Source: Chryseobacterium sp.
GTDB taxonomy: Bacteria > Bacteroidota > Bacteroidia > Flavobacteriales > Weeksellaceae
NCBI RefSeq assembly: GCF_019236175.1
Contig: NZ_JAFAJM010000004.1
Span: 124,001-188,000 of the forward strand
Length of the DNA stretch: 64,000 bases
Direction: 5' to 3'
The notes beneath the pieces were generated by a model. It did not search any database and was not told the DNA's origin. It worked only from the letters and a program-made list of their open reading frames with translations. Position 1 is the stretch's first letter. Every line of letters starts with the position of its first letter. The position numbers were made by a program, and so were the translations under genes. Shown piece after piece: positions 44,276 through 52,811 of the stretch.

Positions 44276-44497
44276 TTAAGCTCTTAAAAAAGTATCGATA
44301 ACTCTATCGTATGCTGCGGAAGCTCCTGTAACAGCAACTACACCACAATTATCACCCGGAAGAACGATACCGATATTACCACGGCCTCCAAAAATAGATT
44401 TGTAAAGATCCACATTTTCTTTTTCAGAGTTCTGGATTGATTTTTTAAGAATTTCTTTTTGTTCTAGATTACTGGAAATTTGAAGTTTCTTTTTCAT
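44276..44497 (-). CDS. RiPP precursor peptide
   Basis: 73 residues. The first 34 are a charged, helical leader (Lys/Glu-rich, LEQKEILKKSIQNSEKENVD). Then come FGGRGNIGIVLPGDNCGVVAVTGASAA, Gly- and Ala-rich with one Cys (residue 51), and a C-terminal AAYDRVIDTFLRA. The two aromatic-x-x triplets Tyr63-Asp64-Arg65 and Phe70-Leu71-Arg72 fit the aromatic-X-(basic or polar) pattern that cyclophane maturases join. It is first in the operon, with a full promoter close by. Precursor status is inferred from size, position next to the maturase and composition. Confidence 0.8.
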   Translation of the reverse strand: MKKKLQISSNLEQKEILKKSIQNSEKENVDLYKSIFGGRGNIGIVLPGDNCGVVAVTGASAAYDRVIDTFLRA

Positions 44498-44500
44498 GTT

Positions 44501-44581
44501 AAAATAATTTTTGATTAATAGTTTTCTTATATCACCAAATATAGATAAATATTTTAAAAAACAAAATAATTTTTGATTAAT
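44501..44581. repeat. 19-bp direct repeat flanking the precursor promoter
   Basis: The 19-base sequence AAAATAATTTTTGATTAAT occurs at 44501-44519 and again at 44563-44581, 62 bases apart and in the same orientation. One copy abuts the precursor start codon, the other covers the -33 element. A regulator could bind both. Confidence 0.6.
44536..44566 (-). promoter_or_regulatory. promoter of the RiPP operon
   Basis: On the minus strand TTTTG (44566-44562), 18 bases, then TATATTTG (44543-44536), a full match to the Bacteroidetes consensus. The leader to the precursor ATG (44497) would be about 35 bases. Confidence 0.7.
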
Positions 44582-44626
44582 TATTTATTTTTTTTAACTG
44601 AAAAACAAAATGTTATTATAAAAAAC

Positions 44627-44658
44627 AAAATCCCCGGCTCTGCGAGCCGGGGATTTTT
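44627..44658 (-). terminator. intrinsic terminator after the GH97 gene
   Basis: AAAATCCCCGGCTC pairs with GAGCCGGGGATTTT over a TGC loop, with T-rich sequence beyond it on the minus strand. It closes the susC-susD-susE-GH97 operon and insulates the RiPP operon promoter. Confidence 0.9.
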
Positions 44659-44675
44659 ATGATTGCTGTTACAAT

Positions 44676-46832
44676 TTATTTTACAGGTTTAATGGAGATA
44701 GCGAAACCACCACTTCTTACCATTTTAAAATTAATTTTTGATTTGCCTGTAATCTCTTTTTTATAGATATGATAGCTTTGAGGATTATCGATATAATCTG
44801 CATCTTTTCCATCTTCATAGATCGTTGCTTCATATTTTTTTCCTTTATCCAGGAATGAGAAGTCTACCGTGTAATCGCGTTTGTTTTCATCCGTAATTCC
44901 TCCCACAAACCAGTTTTCCGTTCCTTTTGCTTTTCTTGCCGTGATGACATAATCTCCCGGTTCTGCGGCTAAGATCTTCGTATCATCCCAGTCTGCCGCT
45001 ACATCTTTGATAAACTGAAATGCATCCATATGCTTCTTATAATTTTCAGGAAGATCTGCGGCCATCTGAAGCGGCATATACATCGTTACATATAATGCAA
45101 GCTGTTTAGCCAGTGTTGTTTTCACAGAACGATTATCTCCAGGGAAATAATAGTCTAATTTGGTCTCGAAAATTCCTGGTGTATAGTCCATTGAACCTCC
45201 CATCCATCTTGTAAACGGAAGAACGGTCTGATGGTCTGGTTTGTTTCCACCGAAAGCTTCATATTCCGTACCACGGGCTGCTTCCGCAGAGATATAGTTC
45301 GGATAGGTACGGCTTTCTCCTGTAGGGCGTACGGACTCATGAGAATTGACCATGATTTTATATTCATTTGCTTTTTCAGCAATTCTGTAATAATGGTTGA
45401 TCATCCATTGAGAATAATGATGTTCTCCTCTGGGAATAATATCTCCTACATATCCAGTTTTCACAGCATCATAGCCATATTTGTTCATCAGCTGGAATGC
45501 TTTGTCAGACCACCTTTCATAGTTTGCCGCAGAACCTGATGTTTCATGGTGCATGATCAGCTTAATACCTTTAGAATGGGCATACTCGTTCAACATTTTG
45601 ATATCAAAATCCGGGTAAGGTGTAATGAAATCGAAAACAAAATCTTTAGAATGTCCGAACCAGTCTTCCCAACCGATATTCCATCCTTCGATCAATAATC
45701 CCTGAAAGCCGTTTTCAGCTGCAAAGTCAATATATTCTTTAACTTTTGTGTTGTTAGCGGCATGCTTTCCATTAGGCGTTAATTTGGTGAAGTCTGTTTT
45801 ATCGATATGAACATTTTCAGCAGTAGAATATGCCCATTGTGATTTTCCGATGATCATTTCCCACCATACCCCCATATATTTTGTAGGGTGGATATAAGAG
45901 GTATCTTTATATTTCGTCGGCTCATTAAGGTTGAAAATCATTTTAGAGTCCATCACCTGTTCTGCTTTCGGAGCTACAATGATTGTTCTCCACGGTGTTG
46001 TAGAAGGAGTCTGGATATATCCTTTAGCTCCTTGTCTGTCTGCTGTTAAATGCGTCTTGAACTTAAAATTCTGTGCATCTACTTCTAAATGAGAAGCCGG
46101 ATAATCTAATACGGCTGCCTCCGCAACATTAATATACAAAGGTTCTTTTCCTTCTCTTTTAAGCATCAACGGTGACTGAACTGCATTTTTCACCAATGTC
46201 TGAGAAGCATTAGCATCATACGCCTGAGCCCATTTTGACGGAATTTCAGAAACTTTTGTTTCCTGATACTGATATTCCTGAGAGTCATAGTCCGCTACGA
46301 TCCACCATGCTTTCATATCGGTAGGAAAATCAATTTCCGAGTCTTCTTCTCTGATGACAAAATAATTAAGATTTTTCTGCTGCGGGAATTCGTATCTGAA
46401 CCCCAGTCCGTCATTGAACAATCTGAATTTTACGACAATACTTCTGTCTGTAGAAGCCTGATTCAGGGTAACAGCCAGTTCATTATAATTATTGATATAA
46501 TTTTTCTTTTCTCCAAGAACCGGTTGCCATTTTTCATTTTTGGAGTCTCTTTTTTCCTCTACTTTGGCAAAACCGTTATTAAGATCGAATTTTGCATCTT
46601 CTGGTTTCGCAATTTCGGAAGCAAATTTAATAGCAGTGTCTTTAAATAATCTTAACCCTAATTTAGAATCTTCAACTACTACTCCTCCGTTGTATTTAAG
46701 GTTGTAGTAAGGTACTCCGTCTTTCAGCTGAAAATTCATTTCGAACTTACCGTCCGGAGATTTTAAAGATTGTGCTTTCACACCTACAAACATCATTGAG
46801 AGCAAAAGGGCTCCAACTGTAATTTTCTTCAT
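44676..46832 (-). CDS. susB: GH97 alpha-glucosidase (SusB-like, inverting type)
   Basis: 718 residues with a signal peptide (ends GVKAQ). N-terminal beta-sandwich, central barrel, C-terminal sheet. The catalytic Glu residues of the inverting SusB subgroup are all in place: MHHETSGS (Glu430), VNSHESVRPTG (Glu499) and RGTEYEAFGG (Glu523), at a constant offset of nine from SusB. It releases glucose from maltodextrins in the periplasm. Fourth gene of the Sus operon, 78 bases after the SusE-like gene, and followed by a strong terminator. Confidence 0.95.
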   Translation of the reverse strand: MKKITVGALLLSMMFVGVKAQSLKSPDGKFEMNFQLKDGVPYYNLKYNGGVVVEDSKLGLRLFKDTAIKFASEIAKPEDAKFDLNNGFAKVEEKRDSKNEKWQPVLGEKKNYINNYNELAVTLNQASTDRSIVVKFRLFNDGLGFRYEFPQQKNLNYFVIREEDSEIDFPTDMKAWWIVADYDSQEYQYQETKVSEIPSKWAQAYDANASQTLVKNAVQSPLMLKREGKEPLYINVAEAAVLDYPASHLEVDAQNFKFKTHLTADRQGAKGYIQTPSTTPWRTIIVAPKAEQVMDSKMIFNLNEPTKYKDTSYIHPTKYMGVWWEMIIGKSQWAYSTAENVHIDKTDFTKLTPNGKHAANNTKVKEYIDFAAENGFQGLLIEGWNIGWEDWFGHSKDFVFDFITPYPDFDIKMLNEYAHSKGIKLIMHHETSGSAANYERWSDKAFQLMNKYGYDAVKTGYVGDIIPRGEHHYSQWMINHYYRIAEKANEYKIMVNSHESVRPTGESRTYPNYISAEAARGTEYEAFGGNKPDHQTVLPFTRWMGGSMDYTPGIFETKLDYYFPGDNRSVKTTLAKQLALYVTMYMPLQMAADLPENYKKHMDAFQFIKDVAADWDDTKILAAEPGDYVITARKAKGTENWFVGGITDENKRDYTVDFSFLDKGKKYEATIYEDGKDADYIDNPQSYHIYKKEITGKSKINFKMVRSGGFAISIKPVK

Positions 46833-46910
46833 AATGACTATTTATTAACTTTAAAACAGACAAAGTACTGCTTTACTGCAGCACTCTGCCATTTATAATT
46901 TGATTTTTAT

Positions 46911-48029
46911 TTACAATTTTGTAACAGTTAATTTATAATAAGCTGAGTTATGCAAATCCAGCTCTATTTTATAATTACCCGCCTGTGAAACTTTATATCC
47001 TGAATCTCCTGTTACTGTTCCTTCTGAATTTAAATACGATTGTACACTCATTCCGGAAACCAGAGTCTGATCAGCATCTTTTGGCTGAAATTTCATCACC
47101 CAGTCATCATTTGCTCTGAATTTAAACACGCCATTATTCGTCAGGGCAATTGAATTAATTATATAAGTCTTACTAATGGGATTGTATACAAAGTCTGTAT
47201 CAGAATCCCAACCCGTAGGTGTAGCATCACCAATAATCCCAAAGTTTGCAATAACATTAGAATAGGTATTAGCAGCCCAGTCTACTTTAACATAATACGT
47301 TCCGGTTACCGATGACTTAATGTTTGAACCTCCTAAAAGAAGTTTCCCTGAATTAGTTCCGTCATCTCCTTTATTCTCTGACCAGCTTTCATTAATTGTA
47401 AACTTATACTGTCCGTTTTCTCCTGTCAGATCGGTAATATAAAGAAATCCTCTGTATTTATCATTTTTCTCAGGAGAGAATAAATTAGCAGTATTGGTAG
47501 GTTCCCAATTTGCATATCCGGCAGCTCCACCGAATCCGCCCGGTACATTAATTTTAGGATAAATCAGATCCGGGTTTGGAGCATATCCAGTAATATTAAT
47601 CGTTAATACATTAGAATAATACACAGTGGTAGCATTTAAAGCTGATTTTAATCTGACTTCAATAGCTTTTGCAGCATTGGGCGCAACATTTAATGTCCCT
47701 AGAATTGTATTTAGCTGTAGATGGGTTAATGAGAATGTCTTTTGATCCATTGATACAGTTTGAGCTGCACTTGATTTAAAATTAGTTCCTGCTACTGCAA
47801 ATTCTACAGAGTTTGCAAAAACTACATTAGGATTAAAAGTCGGATTTGTATACGTAAAATTTAAAGCAGCTTCATTAGCTAAAGTCTCATCTAAAACAAT
47901 GGCCGTTTTATTGACTGTTAAGCTTCCGTTTGATGTATTATTAAGAACAATTTTATCATCATCTTCTCTACAGGAAACAATGAGATAACTCACTATTCCT
48001 ATTAGAAATATTTTAAAAATATTTTTCAT
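46911..48029 (-). CDS. SusE/SusF-like outer-membrane starch-binding lipoprotein
   Basis: 372 residues. Lipobox YLIVSCRED with acidic residues after the Cys, typical of surface-exposed Bacteroidetes lipoproteins. An N-terminal SusE domain (about 35-155, SLTVNKTAIVLDETLANEAALNFTYTNP) is followed by starch-binding modules (about 170-270 and 275-372, each with Trp and aromatic residues). It should hold starch at the cell surface for SusC/D. 17 bases after susD, in the same operon. Confidence 0.88.
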   Translation of the reverse strand: MKNIFKIFLIGIVSYLIVSCREDDDKIVLNNTSNGSLTVNKTAIVLDETLANEAALNFTYTNPTFNPNVVFANSVEFAVAGTNFKSSAAQTVSMDQKTFSLTHLQLNTILGTLNVAPNAAKAIEVRLKSALNATTVYYSNVLTINITGYAPNPDLIYPKINVPGGFGGAAGYANWEPTNTANLFSPEKNDKYRGFLYITDLTGENGQYKFTINESWSENKGDDGTNSGKLLLGGSNIKSSVTGTYYVKVDWAANTYSNVIANFGIIGDATPTGWDSDTDFVYNPISKTYIINSIALTNNGVFKFRANDDWVMKFQPKDADQTLVSGMSVQSYLNSEGTVTGDSGYKVSQAGNYKIELDLHNSAYYKLTVTKL

Positions 48030-48046
48030 TTTAATTCAATTTTAAA

Positions 48047-49606
48047 TTAATAGCCAGGATTTTGAGTTAAATTAGGATTCGCCTGCAAAGCACTGCTTGG
48101 AATTGGGAATATTTTATAGTTATCTGAAATTGAAGTTCCATTTTTCACACCCCCTTTCCATGGCCATACATATGTTCCTCCCGTAAATTTACCAAATCGG
48201 ATAAGATCCTGTCTTCTCATTCCTTCAAAATTCAATTCTCTGGCTCTCTCATCCAAAACTATATCTAAATTTATTGAACTCAATTGTGTAGCTCCTGCTC
48301 TTGCTCTTACCTGATTTAGATAGATAAGCCCCTGAGGAACTGTCACTCCTGATGCGCCTCTTAAAGCACACTCAGCATACATCAGATAGACATCAGCAAG
48401 TCTGAATAGCGGAAAATCTGTTGAAGAGAAATCTGTCGCACCTCCGACACCATTTGAATCTTTATTCCAAAACTTATCTGAAGGAAGTCCGTCAGACCAT
48501 GTTTTATAATCGTTCATTTCCCAGTTGTGACCTTGGGTCCAGAATAGTTTTGCTCTTTTATCAGGGCTTGCCTGAAGATCCGCAATACTGTTACCAAATA
48601 ATCCGTACCAGGCTTTAGTAGCTCTGTGACCGGCCCATCCTTGTTTAGCTCCAAAATCCGCAGGTACCATAGTATCTGTACTTATACTTCCATTAACAAG
48701 GTAAGTGGTATTTCCAAAACTCTGGCTGGATACCGCATCTGCTAAAAGTGGAAAAATGATTTCCTTGGAAGTATTATTATCCGATGAGAAATTTTTTCTG
48801 ATATTGGCTTCCAACTGATACCCTCCTTCGTTAATAATTTTATTGATCAAACTTGCAGCATCATTATATCTCGCCGTTCCTGTATATACTTCCGCGTTAA
48901 GATATAATTTAGCTAAAAGCATTCTTGCGCAAGACTTATTGGCTCTACCATAGGAATTCGTCGCAGGCAGTGAAGCTTCTATCGCCAGTAATTCACTTTC
49001 AACATAATTGAACAGATCTTTTCTTGACATTTCCGGTAAAAGTGCACTTGTATTGAAATTGTCATCATTTACCAATACTCCCTTTCCAAATAAATCTATT
49101 AAATAATAATAAGATAAAGCTCTTAAAAATCTCAATTCATCTACAACTTGATTTTTATTTGCATAATTCACCTTATCACTTTTCATAATAAGAATTAAAT
49201 TCGTTGCCTGTGGAATTGTATAATAGATTCTGTCATAAACATACTTGAAAAATTTATTATTCGAAGTCCAGTTGGTAGTTGTTGTTAACTGGTCCAGCCC
49301 ATTATCACCCCATCTATTTTTCATATCATCTGCAGTAAAATCCTGCAGGTTGACGAGCCCTCTTACGAATGGTGACTCTCCCGGATCAGCTCCTGAAATA
49401 TCAGATTTATCTGGTCCTTCCACACTTGAAAGTGCAAAACTAGCATATAACCTTGATAATAAGCCCTCTACTGCATTTGGATCTGCTGCCAATAGGTTTT
49501 CTAAAGTTTGTTCTACTTTAGGTTCTGTATTTAAATCATTAAGACAAGATGTATTCACAGCCAAGAAAGCCAGAAGAACCAGTACTTTATATTTAGTATT
49601 TTTCAT
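48047..49606 (-). CDS. susD: SusD/RagB-type nutrient-binding lipoprotein
   Basis: 519 residues, lipobox LAVNTSCLNDLNTEP. Typical SusD path: TPR-like helices (LRALSYYYLIDLFGKGVLV, FRLADVYLMYAECALRGA), RARAG, ELNFEGMRRQDLIRFGKF and the C-terminal FPIPSSALQANPNLTQNPGY. It forms the lid of the SusC transporter and binds maltodextrins. 11 bases after susC; translationally close. Confidence 0.93.
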   Translation of the reverse strand: MKNTKYKVLVLLAFLAVNTSCLNDLNTEPKVEQTLENLLAADPNAVEGLLSRLYASFALSSVEGPDKSDISGADPGESPFVRGLVNLQDFTADDMKNRWGDNGLDQLTTTTNWTSNNKFFKYVYDRIYYTIPQATNLILIMKSDKVNYANKNQVVDELRFLRALSYYYLIDLFGKGVLVNDDNFNTSALLPEMSRKDLFNYVESELLAIEASLPATNSYGRANKSCARMLLAKLYLNAEVYTGTARYNDAASLINKIINEGGYQLEANIRKNFSSDNNTSKEIIFPLLADAVSSQSFGNTTYLVNGSISTDTMVPADFGAKQGWAGHRATKAWYGLFGNSIADLQASPDKRAKLFWTQGHNWEMNDYKTWSDGLPSDKFWNKDSNGVGGATDFSSTDFPLFRLADVYLMYAECALRGASGVTVPQGLIYLNQVRARAGATQLSSINLDIVLDERARELNFEGMRRQDLIRFGKFTGGTYVWPWKGGVKNGTSISDNYKIFPIPSSALQANPNLTQNPGY

Positions 49607-49617
49607 TTTTAATGCTT

Positions 49618-52479
49618 TTAGAAATTAAAATTAAATCCAATAGTATACGTTCGTGGTCTTGGATAGAAATTATTATCAATACCAGTAAAGTTTTCAGGAT
49701 CCTGTCCTGAATAATTTGTCCAAGTATAGACATTATTGACAGAAGCGTATACTCTTACATTTGTATTTTTAAACACATTTTTAAATAAATAACCTACTGT
49801 TACATTATCAAGTTTCAGGAATGTTGCATCTTCTAAAAAATAGTCTGAGAAGTAAAGGTTATCCGACAATGTAAATGGAGAATCTGCAGTGGAAGCTAAA
49901 ACATTATTTAAGTTTTGTGAATTTTGAGGTACCGTATAACTCTTAAAACCTTGTGCTAATTTTCTTGTATTATAAATCAATCCTCCTATCTGTCCTCTGA
50001 ATGCAGCATTAAAATCCCAGTTTTTATAAGTTAAAGAAGTACTGAAACCATAGGTCCATCTAGGTCTTATTGCTTTATAATATCTATCTTTTTCATTGAT
50101 AACTCCATCATTATTTCTATCTACATATACATTATCAAGAGGTCTGCCGTTAGCGTCATAAACCTGTTCCAATACCCATGCAGAATAAGGCTGATATCCT
50201 ATAGCATTGTTGGCAATCTTAATACCTGTTCCAATAGGAAGAGTACTGGAATTATCAGGGAAATAACTGACATCTCCCAGGCTTAATATTTTAGAATCAT
50301 TATATCCTATATTACCTGATACCGACCAGTTTACATTCTCATTCTTTACAGGAACTACCGTTACATTAAATTCAACTCCTTTATTTTCGAGAGAGCCGAC
50401 ATTAGTGGTAAACTCATTACTTAAACCCTGTCCTGCAGGCAACGGTACCTTTGCTAAAAGATTTGTAGTTTTTCTTTTATAAACATCAATGCTACCTGTT
50501 ACTCTCTCTTGTCTGAAGAATGAAAAATCAATACCTCCGTTCCAGGTATCTGTAGTTTCCCATGTCAGACCTGGATTGAACGGTAATGCACTATATGTTC
50601 CAACACCGGGAAAATATTGGGAGTTTGCCCCACCAATAGAAAAATATGGACTTGAAGGATAGAATCCTGCAACACTTACAATATCAGCATTTCCTGTTCT
50701 ACCCCAGCCTAATCTCAATTTAAGATCTCTTACAGATGAAGAATCAGTAAAGAAGTCTTTATTAATCTTCCAGGCAAATCCTACTCCGGGAAAGTACCCC
50801 CATCTTTCCCCCTTTTGAAACAAAGAAGAAGCATCTGCTCTGAAGTTCAGGGTAAATAAATATTTATCATAGAAGTCAATATTTGCTCTTCCTATGAAAG
50901 ACTGTAAGTTCAGTACATTATAATATCTGTTGGTTGGGTTTAAAGCAGTCCCCGGATTGGAAACTCTTTTTCCGGTCACATCATCATATCTGTATTGCTC
51001 CTTATAACCATCATTTTTAAAGTTCTGATAAGAATACCCTCCCTGAACCAGAAAATGAGAAAGAAAACCTGAATATTTTTTCTCATATACTAAATAAGCA
51101 TCCATGGTCTGATTGACAATATTCTGATGTTCAGCATAATCAACACCCGGACTGAACACATAATCGTTCGGAACAAACAGATTTTGCGGATTCCTGTACG
51201 TTGCAATTGCATTGTCTGAATACACTGTTTTCAGATTAGATCTCGAAGCTTCCAAACCTAAATTAACAATAGCTCTTAAATCAGGCAAAAAATGAAATTT
51301 ATAATTAATCTCAGCATTTCCTAGAAACTTAGCAATCTTCTGAGGAGAAGTCCTCTGCATAAGAATTGCCAAAGGATTGCTCTGTCCCTGAATAAGGTAT
51401 TGATTCCCTTTCAGAACAGTATTCTGATAATATCCGCCAAATCTGTTATACGGATCCCCCGTTAAACTGGTTTGAGCCTGATAAATCGGTAATGTTGGAT
51501 TCATATTAATAGCGCCTCCGATTGCTCCGCCATCATCAATTGCATTCAGATTTGAAAATAACCCTTTCAAACTGACATCCACTTTTAAATGATTATCAAA
51601 AAAAGAAGGTGTAATATTTAAACCGGCTGAAAATCTTTCATAATCACTGGTTTTAATCACCCCTTCAGTTCTGTTATATCCAACTGATAATCTTGTAGGA
51701 ACCTTATTAAATAGACTCCCGGAAACACTTAGGTTATTATCTGAAGAAACAGAATTTCTGTAAATCGCTTTCTGCCAGTCTGTATTATAGATCTTCCCCG
51801 GCTGGGTTGGGTTTGCTGAATTGCCTCCTACACCCAGTAAATAATTATAATTAGGGTAATTCTGATTGACGAATTTTGTAAATTCATCGGCATTCATCAC
51901 ATCAATATACCTTGTTACCGTACCCACAGAGACATTCGTACTTAAATTCACCTTAAGCTTTCCGCCTCCTCTTTTCGTCTTGATGATAATAACCCCATTT
52001 GAACCTCTGTTTCCGTAAATTGCCGTTGCAGAAGCATCTTTTAATATTGAAAAAGATTCAATATCATTAGGATTTATCAAATTTAGGGGATTACCTACAC
52101 CTGCAGGATTATTGGTATCCAGCGGCACTCCGTCGATTACAATTAAGGGATTGTTATTAGCACTAAAGGAAGAACCTCCTCTGATTCTGATATTTGGAGC
52201 AGAATCCGGTGATCCACCGGCATTTGTAATCCTTACTCCGGGAGCCTTACCTGTAATTAATTGATCTGCAGATACAATTGCCCCTTTGTTAAAATCCTTT
52301 TCAGAAACAGCAGTAATAGATCCCGTAAGATCAGATTTTTTCTGTTTTCCATACCCTACTAAAACAACCTCTTCAATTTTCTTTTCCTTTGTGACAGAGT
52401 CTTTTGTCTGCGCGTGCATTATTGTACTGGCCAATAAAAAAGCGGGCGCAACTTTTAATACCGTTGTAAAATTCTTCAC
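49618..52479 (-). CDS. susC: SusC/RagA-type TonB-dependent transporter
   Basis: 953 residues. The start is GTG (52479): no ATG exists in frame upstream, and the peptide MKNFTTVLKVAPAFLLASTIMHAQ is a good signal sequence. Short form, lacking the carboxypeptidase-like N-terminal domain: the signal is followed at once by EEVVLVGYGKQKKSDLTGS and the plug domain (GAPGVRITNAGGSPDSAPNIRIRGG), then the barrel, ending YTIGFNFNF. It imports maltodextrins across the outer membrane. A hairpin (52515-52529) and a 28-bp palindrome (52681-52708) lie upstream. Confidence 0.93.
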   Translation of the reverse strand: MKNFTTVLKVAPAFLLASTIMHAQTKDSVTKEKKIEEVVLVGYGKQKKSDLTGSITAVSEKDFNKGAIVSADQLITGKAPGVRITNAGGSPDSAPNIRIRGGSSFSANNNPLIVIDGVPLDTNNPAGVGNPLNLINPNDIESFSILKDASATAIYGNRGSNGVIIIKTKRGGGKLKVNLSTNVSVGTVTRYIDVMNADEFTKFVNQNYPNYNYLLGVGGNSANPTQPGKIYNTDWQKAIYRNSVSSDNNLSVSGSLFNKVPTRLSVGYNRTEGVIKTSDYERFSAGLNITPSFFDNHLKVDVSLKGLFSNLNAIDDGGAIGGAINMNPTLPIYQAQTSLTGDPYNRFGGYYQNTVLKGNQYLIQGQSNPLAILMQRTSPQKIAKFLGNAEINYKFHFLPDLRAIVNLGLEASRSNLKTVYSDNAIATYRNPQNLFVPNDYVFSPGVDYAEHQNIVNQTMDAYLVYEKKYSGFLSHFLVQGGYSYQNFKNDGYKEQYRYDDVTGKRVSNPGTALNPTNRYYNVLNLQSFIGRANIDFYDKYLFTLNFRADASSLFQKGERWGYFPGVGFAWKINKDFFTDSSSVRDLKLRLGWGRTGNADIVSVAGFYPSSPYFSIGGANSQYFPGVGTYSALPFNPGLTWETTDTWNGGIDFSFFRQERVTGSIDVYKRKTTNLLAKVPLPAGQGLSNEFTTNVGSLENKGVEFNVTVVPVKNENVNWSVSGNIGYNDSKILSLGDVSYFPDNSSTLPIGTGIKIANNAIGYQPYSAWVLEQVYDANGRPLDNVYVDRNNDGVINEKDRYYKAIRPRWTYGFSTSLTYKNWDFNAAFRGQIGGLIYNTRKLAQGFKSYTVPQNSQNLNNVLASTADSPFTLSDNLYFSDYFLEDATFLKLDNVTVGYLFKNVFKNTNVRVYASVNNVYTWTNYSGQDPENFTGIDNNFYPRPRTYTIGFNFNF

Positions 52480-52680
52480 AATCTTATTTTTATATAGTTT
52501 CGTTTTTGTTCATTCTGGCTTGCAGCCAGTTTTGCAATTTATAAAAAAAATATAATTATCATAAAATTAATATAAATTAGGATAAAATTATGTATATTAC
52601 GATACTTTATTAAATTAATTATCTAAATTTCAACAATTTACCAGACGCTATGTTTTGCATAATATAAACACAGCTTTAAC

Positions 52681-52708
52681 ATAAAGTTAAACAAATGTTT
52701 AACTTTAT
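52681..52708. promoter_or_regulatory. 28-bp perfect palindrome, candidate operator
   Basis: ATAAAGTTAAACA and TGTTTAACTTTAT are exact inverse complements around AA. There is no T run beyond it and both flanking genes point away, so an operator is more likely than a terminator. It could serve susC (202 bases away) or metG (103 bases away). Confidence 0.65.
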
Positions 52709-52783
52709 TTCACTTTCAACCGCTAAAAAAGGGCTCTACAATCATAATAACTCCACAAAGAGCGGTATTCAACAGATAATCCT

Positions 52784-52791
52784 TATCTTTG
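52784..52791 (+). promoter_or_regulatory. -7 promoter box of metG
   Basis: TATCTTTG, 20 bases before the metG ATG, matching TAnnTTTG. Confidence 0.6.
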
Positions 52792-52811
52792 CAGTCAAAA
52801 CTTTACTATAA

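Larger units (their letters stand above)
52480..52811. other. 332-base regulatory gap between divergent susC and metG
   Basis: No gene is seen. It holds a 15-base dyad CTGGCT-tgc-AGCCAG (52515-52529) in the susC leader, a very AT-rich stretch (52540-52660), a 28-base perfect palindrome (52681-52708) and the metG promoter box (52784-52791). Confidence 0.7.
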
